Part shown: one piece after another, positions 56,208-64,000 of the stretch | Position numbering within the stretch: the first letter of the stretch is position 1 | Layout: every line of letters starts with the position of its first letter | Source: Chaetomium olivaceum | Lineage: Eukaryota; Ascomycota; Sordariomycetes; Sordariales; Chaetomiaceae | Assembly (NCBI GenBank): GCA_039881045.1 | Contig: JAYWVB010000011.1 | Location: 62,001-126,000 of the forward strand | Direction of reading: 5' to 3' | DNA: 64,000 bases | Notes under the pieces: generated by a model | Told to the model about the DNA's origin: nothing | The model's database searches: none | Seen by the model: only the letters and a program-made list of their open reading frames with translations | Made by a program: the position numbers and the translations under genes

Positions 56208-59146
56208 ATGGACCAGCCTTGGCCTGCGCCATTGAGTCGGGCGCTTGAAGCCATCACTACCGCCATAGAGAACCAAAACCGCCTCATCGAGAACCAGAGC
56301 GAACAACTTCAGCTCTTGCCGTCCCTCCTCGAACACCACAGGGACCTCGGCGCGAATACTCCTCACCGGTTGAGCCCGGACGCAATAGAGGCGCAGAGCA
56401 ATAGGGGCGGGGATAGTGACGACGACGGCAAGGAAACGCTTAGCCGAGATATCGAATCGACTCCAGTGCTAGGACGCGAGGAGGTTCTTGGCGAGGACGA
56501 TGGCAACGATGACATCGACAAAGACAAAAGCACAAAACAGAGTAAACGTGTTTTCTATGACTGGCTTTTCAGATATGACGACAATGTCAGAAGCCTTTTC
56601 CCCGCGAATGATATTGAACTTCCAACTCTGCTTGGCAAATACTCTCGCCCTAAAGAGTTTTCCGTCGGTTCGCTATTCAATCCCCCGCTCGCCGGAGACT
56701 CTTCACCTTCCTGGAGATATTGTAAGCGTAACCCATGACTTCTACATGTTGCACTATAATCAAAGTTTGCCTATTACGAGAGCTCTTTTCACTGATACTC
56801 ATCTCAGGGCGCCCAGTTCAGAGAAATCCTAATACCGTTAATACCTTTTCCTCTGGCCGAGGTCGACCGGTCTACATCCCACTGTGGGAGCTAATTACCA
56901 AGCCGGAGTCAGACACAGTGGTATCATATCGACGATCCCGATCGAGCTGTCATAGCGCTTAATTCGGAGGACCTTGGTCGCCATCAGATTGAGATCTTGG
57001 CTCCTTACGCCCTGTCACCGCCAGCTTTATTTGAGCCTTATTCGAAGGCCAGTCTGCTCGAATTCAAAAGTCAAATCATCAATTCACTTGGACAACTTTA
57101 CGCAGTCCCCCCTGACAACAGAGTCCCCCTCAAGTTCGAGAAGAATCAACTGCGGCTAGCTAGGGAGCGGGGCGAACTGATGAGGAACTTACAGGACACC
57201 AGCGAGTTCTTCGATGCGCTGCATAAAGCTTGAGGATTCTTTCGTGTTACAGACTATGACGACTTTATGAACTCGGCCAAATACGACTCCGCGGTGCGCG
57301 AGCACTCACGGGATTCTCGGGGCTTCCCGGCTGGACCAGCGCTAGCAACAGAAGAACTCTGGCTTAACGTTCCCCATGGCATATACCGGCTCGATCCGTG
57401 TAAAAGTACTATGAAAGGCCCGAGGCCCGGAGTAGCTGAACATCGGCGGTGGTATCGCTTGGTCCACTTGCAAGGACTCGCACATGTGCCTTCGGTCCAG
57501 TGTGTGCGCACAGTGGGGGCAGCGTTGCAAATTGACCCTTCAAAGGTGCTGAACCTCCTTTTTCGGGACGATGGCCGGTTTACGTTGCAGAGGGATTTGA
57601 AAGAGATGCTCCACTTACATATTAACTGCATTCGCCGCCATCAATCTTATAACCCTTACACAGGTAACTGGAAGGCTTTTCACGTCACTTGGTACCGGAC
57701 TCTCAAATCCGTAAAGGAGGGGATGGTTGCGTCGAGTGGAATCAGGCCGAAGCTTGCGGAGTCATCGTGGAAGTCTGGCATCTTCTTCGACAACAGCACA
57801 AAATTCCAGCAGTGCGCCTTCACCCTTAAAATTTGCCCTACTGGCATTCACAACCTGAACGGTGAGGACGGCCTGCATGGACAATATTCCCTCGCTGCGA
57901 ACGGATTCTACTTGACATACCTGCTTCTCACGCCTATCGGGATGGAATCCCACGATTTTCCCACCTCCCAGTTGCTTCCCCTGCGTATCATAGCAGCAGG
58001 TTTCGAGGACGCGGCAAATTCCTGGGAGGAGGTTGTGCGTCATCTGGCTAAAATGTTGTCCGACGACGAGGACGCCGTCTTTCATTCCGAGAGACACGAC
58101 CAGCTCTTGTTCGACGACAGCACTTTCTCCCAATCCCGTCGATATTTCTGGGCCGCCGACACCATGGACACACTTCAAGACGCCATTGAGAATTTGCTGA
58201 AGCAGTGGGAGTATTGGCGGGAAGCCTGGGAACACCGGCTCCTCCACATTCAGGACCAGCACACAAATCAGTTGAAGGAACGCAAAAGCGACGAGGATGG
58301 AAAACCACACACCGACTACAAGCTCTTCGCACCAGAGAGATTCTGGGATTTAGTCACATTCCAGGTTGATCGAATAAAAGAGATCCAGGCAGATTTGGAC
58401 AAACTAGCCGCCAAAACAAAAACGCTCAGAGAGGGAGTAAGTGCCTTTCACTCTTCGTACCTTTGTCGTCCTCACACTCTCTTTTTCCCAAACAGCTATT
58501 CAACGCCAGCTCAGTGATTGAAAGCCGCGCGGCCACCGATCTCGGCCGAAATGTCAAGCTCCTGACGTATGTCGGCGTTTTTTACGTGCCCATCGGGATT
58601 TGCGCCGCCATCTGGAGCATCAATGCCGACTACAGCCTAGAGGCCTTTGCGATTGTGACGGTTGTGGTTGCCGTGACCACCTACGTACTCGTGGGGAATC
58701 TCAACAGATTTGTCCACGCTAGCCGTGGACTGTATTGGGGTGTGGAGAAGCGGCTCATCGATGACATGATTTACCGATCCAAGGATGAGCACTGGCAGAT
58801 CAAAGGCCGAGAGTTCAGCCAGTTTCGTCCCAAACGGAACAATGTCATGCCGTCCAAATGGTATATTCTCCGGTACGTGTTGTTGAGAAACTTCAGGCTG
58901 TTCGTCAGGGAAACTGCAGCCGAGGAGAATCATGGAAGTGAAGATGATGAGCCCCAGGAATCACCGCCAGTTGCAGCGGAAGGCCGAGATCATGCAACGC
59001 AGGATGACCAGGGTGATGAGTCACCCGAGGTACATACGGCAGGGGAGAAGAAGAAGCAGTTTCTCACGCGATGGAGGCGGTTATCACGCGAGGGAAAGGG
59101 AAAGGGAAAAGGCAAAGACGTGGAGTTGGGGCCGGCGGCGTCTTAA
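56208..59146 (+). pseudogene. Fungal CorA-like (Mg2+ transporter-like) protein, broken frame
   Basis: From the ATG at 56208 a helical N-terminus (AITTAIENQNRLIENQSEQL) and an acidic region are followed by a probable intron near 56721-56808. The long middle part has WLNVPHGIYRLDPCK, RRWYRLVHLQGLAHVPSV, LFRDDGRFTLQRDLKEML, NPYTGNWKAFHVTWYRTL and LKICPTGIHNLNGEDGLHG, typical of fungal CorA-like proteins. After an intron at 58437-58495 comes LFNASSVIESRAATDLGRN with two membrane helices (LLTYVGVFYVPIGICAAIW and EAFAIVTVVVAVTTYVLVG) and a charged tail. The frame shifts near 56925 (one extra or two missing bases). An in-frame TGA near 57231 (ALHKA-stop-GFFRVTDYD) sits where Trp would fit. The canonical GMN motif of true CorA channels is not seen, so transport is doubtful. 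Confidence 0.68.
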
Positions 59147-59615
59147 CCGTGAGAGTCAACAACACGGATTTGAATGTGCGTCTGATTAGGTACCTTTGTT
59201 TTGGGATATGTCTGTTCTACATTTATTTTCATGCTCTTCAACGATTCAACAGATATCCGAATGGCTTGTGATCGCCGGCCTTCGAAGTAGAACAGGCGAC
59301 GGCTTCCGGCCTGCCGCCTCTGTTGTCGGCGCTGTTTGCAACTTGCGAGTCGTTCCGGAAAAGGCCCCACTCGGGGAATGAGAGCGAGCGGGTTCTCGGC
59401 CAGCAAGACTTCGGACGAGGCATTGGTCTGTGCTTTCTTCATAGGAAGTCATCAATTGGAGGGCGAAAGTCATGCGTGGCTTGGCGGGCAAGGTGGGGCA
59501 AGTGGCAGAATTCCTCTCCGCCAAAAATTTCCCGGGCTTGCGGTCCAGCGCTTCCATCGGCTGCGATAGCGAATCTCCAGCTTTGATTCATACCATTCCT
59601 GGAACAACAACCAAG
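59147..59615. other. Intergenic region and promoter of the helicase gene
   Basis: No gene recognised between the CorA-like stop and the helicase start. Confidence 0.5.
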
Positions 59616-62119
59616 ATGGCAACTGGGACCTCAAAGGGTGGCCTCGCGCATCGAAACAAGTCAGTACCCAAGAAAACGGATGCCAGATCACTCAAGAGGA
59701 AGAGGGGCCAAGAGGATCTGGGCAAATTGAAAGCTGCCATTGATGAACTGGTGAGTCGGTTATTCTGTCTCGGTTTAATGTTGTTGTGGTCCTAATCTCT
59801 CAATGCTAGGACCCAAAGTCCCCCGATATCAAGCAATTTACCGACCTCCCCCTCTGCGAAGCCACCGCCTCCGGCCTCCGCGCCTCCCACTTCGAAGTCC
59901 TTACCGATGTCCAACGAGCCGCGATTCCCCTAGCCCTCAAGGGCCGCGACATCCTCGGCGCTGCCAAAACCGGCAGTGGGAAAACGCTCGCCTTCCTTGT
60001 ACCGGTCCTCGAGAAGCTCCACCACGCAAAATGGACAGAGTACGACGGGCTCGGCGCCCTCATCATCAGCCCGACCCGCGAGCTGGCGGTACAGATCTTT
60101 GAGGTGCTACGAAAGATTGGGCGGAACCATTATTTCTCGGCTGGTCTGGTTATCGGGGGCAAGAGTCTGAAAGAGGAGGCTGAAAGGTTGGGGCGCATGA
60201 ACATCTTGGTTTGCACGCCCGGGCGGATGTTGCAGCACCTGGATCAAACCGCAAACTTCGACGTCAACAACTTGCAGATTCTGGTGTTGGATGAGGCAGA
60301 TCGGATCATGGATATGGGCTTTCAGTCGGCCGTCGACGCGTTGGTCGAACATCTCCCAACGACGAGGCAAACCCTGCTGTTTTCGGCAACGCAGAGCAAG
60401 CGCGTGTCGGATCTAGCACGACTGAGCTTGAAAGACCCGGAATACGTGTCAGCGCACGAGGCCGCCGTGAGCGCGACCCCTACGAATTTGCAACAATCCT
60501 ACATTGTGACGCCCCTCGCCGAGAAGCTCGACACGCTGTGGGGCTTCCTACGTACCAATCTCAAGAGCAAGATTATCGTCTTCTTCTCGTCAGGAAAGCA
60601 GGTCCGATTCGTGTTCGAGAGCTTCAAGCGCATGCAGCCCGGCATTCCATTATTGCATCTCCACGGGCGGCAAAAGCAGATGGCGCGGATGGAGATCACC
60701 TCCCGCTTTTCCTCGGCAAAATACGGGTGTCTGTTTGCGACCGATGTTGTTGCCAGAGGTGTGGATTTCCCAGCCGTTGACTGGGTTGTGCAAGCAGATT
60801 GCCCGGAGGACGCAGATACATACATTCACCGCGTAGGGCGAACAGCTCGTTACGAGAGCAAGGGTCGTGCCGTGCTCTTCCTGGAGCCAAGCGAAGAAAC
60901 CGGTTTCCTCAAGCGACTCGAGCAGAAGAAAGTCCCATTACAAAAAGTCAATGTTCGCGAAAACAAGAAGAAGAGCATCAAGAACGAGCTCCAGAGCTAC
61001 AACTTCCAGTCCCCTGACCTGAAATACCTCGCCCAAAAGGCTTTCATCTCCTACACCCGCTCCATCTACCTTCAAAAAGACAAGGAAGTCTTCAACTTCA
61101 AGAAGCTCGACCTCGACGGCTATGCCGAATCCCTCGGTCTCGCAGGCGCACCCCAGATCAAGTACCAAAAAGGCGACGACATCAAGCGCCTCAAAAACGC
61201 CTCTCGCGCCGCCATCTCCAGTGGCTCCGAATCGGACTCAAGCGGCGAAGGCGGCAAGCCCAAGAAGGACAAGAAACAAGTCCGGACCAAGTACGAAAAG
61301 ATGGCCGAGCGCCAAAACCAAGACGTGCTCTCCTTCCACTACCGCAAGCTGCTCGGCGAAGACGAGGAGCCCGCCTCGGACGACGACGCCGACTTCCTCT
61401 CGGTCAAACGAGTCCTCGCCGACGACGCCCAAATCGACGCCGCCGCCGGCGGTGACGCCGCCCACCCCACCCCTACCATCGAACCCAAAGTCGTCAAGCT
61501 CGGCAACTCGGAGCTCATCATCGACTCGAACCGCCGCGAAAAACTGCTTAAGTCCAAGAAGAAGCTGCTCAAGTACATGGACAAGGGCAGCAAACTCGTC
61601 TTTGACGACGACGGCGTCGCCCACCCGGTCTATGAGCTGCAGGACGAGGACGACTTTGCGCAGCAGGGCCCGGCCGCCGCGCTGCGCCAGGAGTTTGTCG
61701 CGGCCGAGTCCGAGAAGGTCAAGGAGGCTGACGTGGGCGATAAGCAGGCGGCGAAGCTGCGCCGGAGGGAGAAGAGGGAACGGCAGAAGGCGCGGGAGCG
61801 CGGGGAGGAGTTGGAAAGGGAGGGTGGTGGCGGTGTGGCAAGGTTGGATGGTGGTGACGGTGATGAGGGCGAGTATGATCCGCTCGCGTTGTTGCGGTCG
61901 TTGCCCGTTGCGGGTGAGGACAGTGGTGGGGATGAGGAGGGGGAGAGGGAACCGCCGAAAAAGAAGGCACGGAAGTGGTTCCAGGACGACTCAGACCAGG
62001 AAGAGGAGGAGAGGCAGAAGAAGAAGAAGAAGGGTGAGAGGAAGGTCATCGAGATGGCGGAGGAGCCGGAGAACCTGGAGGATCTGGAAGCCTTGGCGGC
62101 TGGGTTGTTGGAGGATTAA
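59616..62119 (+). CDS. hca4: DEAD-box RNA helicase HCA4/DBP4 (DDX10-like)
   Basis: Exon 1 59616-59750 and exon 2 59810-62119 join in frame to an intact 814-residue protein. Helicase motifs in order: LTDVQRAAIPLALKGRDILG (Q motif), AKTGSGKT (Walker A), PTRELAVQ, TPGRMLQHLD, VLDEADRIMDMGF, SAT, VFFSSGKQVRF, ATDVVARGVDFPAVDWV, HRVGRTARY. After the core come SYTRSIYLQKDKEVFNF and LDLDGYAESLGLAGAP, both typical of Dbp4, then a charged Lys/Glu/Asp-rich tail with a DUF4217-type region in between. Yeast Dbp4 is a nucleolar ATPase releasing U14 snoRNA from pre-rRNA during 18S synthesis. It converges with the SUN-domain gene, the stop codons about 330 bp apart. Confidence 0.94.
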
Positions 62120-62446
62120 GATCGTGCAGCTGCATGATGATACCTTTGTTGGTTGCGATAGTGTTTCATTCGGCGTCTCGGCCTGCGTATCGGGCAATGT
62201 GAAAAATAGCTACGAAAGAGTCAACGTGAGGCAGTTGCGCATTGTCATTCTCGTTTTCTACTCAACTGCGCATGTGAAATGGAACGGAAATAAATATTTG
62301 CTTGCGGCTAGAAACAAATTCTCGAGGTGGTAAAGTATATCTAACGTCAAATATCGAACGGCTATGGTATCGTTCGTGCCCCTCAAACGCCATGCGCCCA
62401 CCCAAAACCTTCTCCCCCTTTAGACCCCTCATAAATTCCCAATCTC
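62120..62446. other. Convergent 3' intergenic region
   Basis: Between the stops of the helicase gene and the SUN-domain gene; no feature beyond expected 3' UTRs. Confidence 0.5.
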
Positions 62447-64000
62447 CTACTCCGTCTCCAACTCCCCCACCTCATCCCCATACAGCCTCGCACGATAAAA
62501 GCACGTGTGGTCCTTGGCGCCATAATTCGACACCGCCCTCAACACGACCAAATCCGTCGCCGCCCGCAGCCGATCCACCAAGTCGCGCGATAGCTGGTGC
62601 ACGTAGATGCCCTCGTCCTGCTGGCGGTGCTCGTAGGTGAAGTGGCCGATCTTGGCAAAGCCCTCGTCGATGAGCTTGTCGTTGCGCGGGGGGCCGAGGT
62701 CGGCGGGGAACTGGACGGCCATCCAATCGAGCACGCGGTCCTGGTGGTCCGGGTCCTCGATGCGGGCCCAGACCTCGACATCGCGCGGCATGGCGAGCGG
62801 GTCGGTGGTGGCGGCCGGGTCGATGTGCTCGAGCAGCACCTGCTGCGGAATGACGAAGCGGGGGAGCTGCACGGCCAGCGTCGCCGGGTGCGTGCGGTTC
62901 TTGTGGCCCAGCGTCGCCGCGCACCAGCAGTGGCCCGGGTCCGACCACGGCCGCAGCGCCTGCGACTTGTCCTGGAGGAACTGGGGCTGCCAGCGCATGG
63001 ACTTGAGCCATTTGTGGGAGAGGAGGGGGGGGGCATCGAGTTCGTAGGTTGGGGAAGAGAGCGAGATGTCGATTTGCGCGTTGTTGCCCGGGGAGAAGAA
63101 GTTGACGCGGTTGCTGAACATGGCATCGATCTTAGCGGCGCCAGGCCTGCTTCCTATTTGGGCCAGGCGACGGACGATTTCCTTGTCAACAACTTTGTTG
63201 ATGAGTGTGAGGGTCTCAGTTTTGGTCATCCCGCCGTCGGAGGCGAGCTTCTTAACCTCTTGAAGGACGCCGTCTAGTTCCTTGCGGAGACCACCCATCT
63301 CAATGTCGACTTCGTTCTTCGACTCGGCTAAGCGGCGAGTTAACTCGCGGATGAACTCGTCCTTCGAGACGACAGCCTCATCAGTCCCCTTGGACGGTCC
63401 CTTGGACGATCCTTTGCGTTGCCCAATGGTGTCGGCGACCTTCTGTTTGTTCTTCTCCAACCACTTTTCCCAAGTCGCCGGTGCTGACTTGTCCACAATC
63501 CGCGCCACATCATCGGCCGAGAGACGCTTGTCAAGGAGCCCGGCTTTCTTTAGTCGTTGCTCGATCGCTTTCCAATGTTGCTCCGAAACCTGCGACTTTC
63601 CGTCCAGCGACAGGATACTGTTGTCGTGTTGAATGAGGGCTTTGAGAGCGGCCCAAAACTCATCCGCGATGATTATCTTGCCCTTGTTATCCTTCTTCAC
63701 CGAGACAACATTGGGAAGAACCGTCTTAAGATTGTCGACAGCTGCTTCGGTCCTTGAGGTCCTCCGTTGTAGATATTCCTTAAGGTCATCGTATTGGTCA
63801 TCCGTGAGCACGCCGTGTGGGTGAAGGAGAGGCGAGGGGAAAAGCTGGCCGACGTTGTTTGCCCAGTCATTCCAGCCGTACCAATTGAGCGCCAGTCCAG
63901 GAGCGTCAAAGAGGTCCGGCCGAACAAAGGTCTGGGTGAGACGGATCAGGTGGAGCAGGACTAAGGCTCCCGCAACCACTTTCAAGACCGACCGCAAATT
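62447..64000 (-). CDS. SUN-domain (Sad1/UNC-84) nuclear envelope protein, 5' part outside the window
   Basis: The frame is open from the window end to a stop at 62447 (over 515 residues). A membrane helix (VLKVVAGALVLLHLIRLTQTF) is followed by a long lumenal helical region (residues about 60-290, many Lys/Glu), as expected for the coiled coil that trimerises SUN proteins. The SUN domain then contains SDPGHCWCAATLG, LPRFVIPQQVLLEHIDP, IGHFTYEHRQQDEGIYVHQ and a C-terminal SNYGAKDHTCFYRARLYGD. SUN proteins span the inner nuclear membrane and bind KASH proteins, linking nucleus and cytoskeleton; the Cys in CWCAA often forms a disulphide with the KASH peptide. The N-terminal nucleoplasmic part and the start codon lie beyond 64000. 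Confidence 0.92.
   Translation of the reverse strand, partial: NLRSVLKVVAGALVLLHLIRLTQTFVRPDLFDAPGLALNWYGWNDWANNVGQLFPSPLLHPHGVLTDDQYDDLKEYLQRRTSRTEAAVDNLKTVLPNVVSVKKDNKGKIIIADEFWAALKALIQHDNSILSLDGKSQVSEQHWKAIEQRLKKAGLLDKRLSADDVARIVDKSAPATWEKWLEKNKQKVADTIGQRKGSSKGPSKGTDEAVVSKDEFIRELTRRLAESKNEVDIEMGGLRKELDGVLQEVKKLASDGGMTKTETLTLINKVVDKEIVRRLAQIGSRPGAAKIDAMFSNRVNFFSPGNNAQIDISLSSPTYELDAPPLLSHKWLKSMRWQPQFLQDKSQALRPWSDPGHCWCAATLGHKNRTHPATLAVQLPRFVIPQQVLLEHIDPAATTDPLAMPRDVEVWARIEDPDHQDRVLDWMAVQFPADLGPPRNDKLIDEGFAKIGHFTYEHRQQDEGIYVHQLSRDLVDRLRAATDLVVLRAVSNYGAKDHTCFYRARLYGDEVGELETE

Noticed and set aside
61122..62333. 403-codon plus frame overlapping the helicase
   Set aside because: Off-frame reading of the Lys/Glu-rich tail, giving Arg/Ser runs.
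62597..63277. 226-codon plus frame opposite the SUN gene
   Set aside because: Antisense shadow; the minus frame has clear SUN motifs.

Overview
The window is nuclear DNA of a filamentous ascomycete, most likely a member of the Sordariomycetes and probably Sordariales. The signs are short GT..AG introns (about 50 to 110 bp) with CTAAC or CTGAC branch sites, single-gene transcription units, GC-rich coding sequence, and families typical of these fungi: an NLR-like NACHT/WD40 protein, a UstYa-like protein, CBM18, OPT and NCS1 transporters, and a fungal CorA-like protein. No bacterial operons, CRISPR arrays, rRNA or convincing tRNA genes were seen.

Layout. 0-2 kb: an aprataxin-like HIT/zinc-finger protein joined in one frame to a D-2-hydroxyacid dehydrogenase. 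3.7-4.3 kb: a secreted protein with two chitin-binding (CBM18) domains. 4.6-14.4 kb (minus): one long NLR-type gene (alpha/beta hydrolase, NACHT, WD40-like) split by two transposons. One is a 5'-truncated non-LTR retrotransposon in an intron with a 10-bp target duplication. The other is an internally deleted hAT element in the NACHT exon with a perfect 8-bp target duplication. 15-18 kb: a decayed 3'-5' exonuclease and a solitary UstYa-like gene. 19-27.6 kb: beta-propeller phytase with an EGF-like linker, flavin monooxygenase, the rRNA-processing factor LCP5 and a TM9/EMP70 endomembrane protein. 28-34 kb: housekeeping genes MED4, QCR10 and ALG10. 34-50 kb: a small Ser-rich protein, an OPT transporter, a GPI-anchored Cys-rich protein, a large membrane protein and an NCS1 nucleobase permease. 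51-52.6 kb: a secreted seven-bladed PLL-type propeller lectin with no introns. 52.6-56.2 kb: gene-poor. 56-64 kb: a broken CorA-like protein, the DEAD-box helicase HCA4/DBP4 and the 3' part of a SUN-domain gene.

Gene relations. The genes are mostly independent housekeeping or nutrient and surface functions. LCP5 and HCA4 both act in 18S rRNA maturation; QCR10 is in respiratory complex III; ALG10 finishes the N-glycan precursor; MED4 is a Mediator core subunit. Divergent pairs (LCP5/TM9SF and MED4/QCR10) share short promoter regions.

Caution. About sixteen frame breaks interrupt otherwise conserved coding sequence, concentrated in the left half. Roughly twelve look like one missing base, often in a G or C run. 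Because LCP5, essential in yeast, is hit twice, many of these may be sequence or assembly errors rather than true decay.
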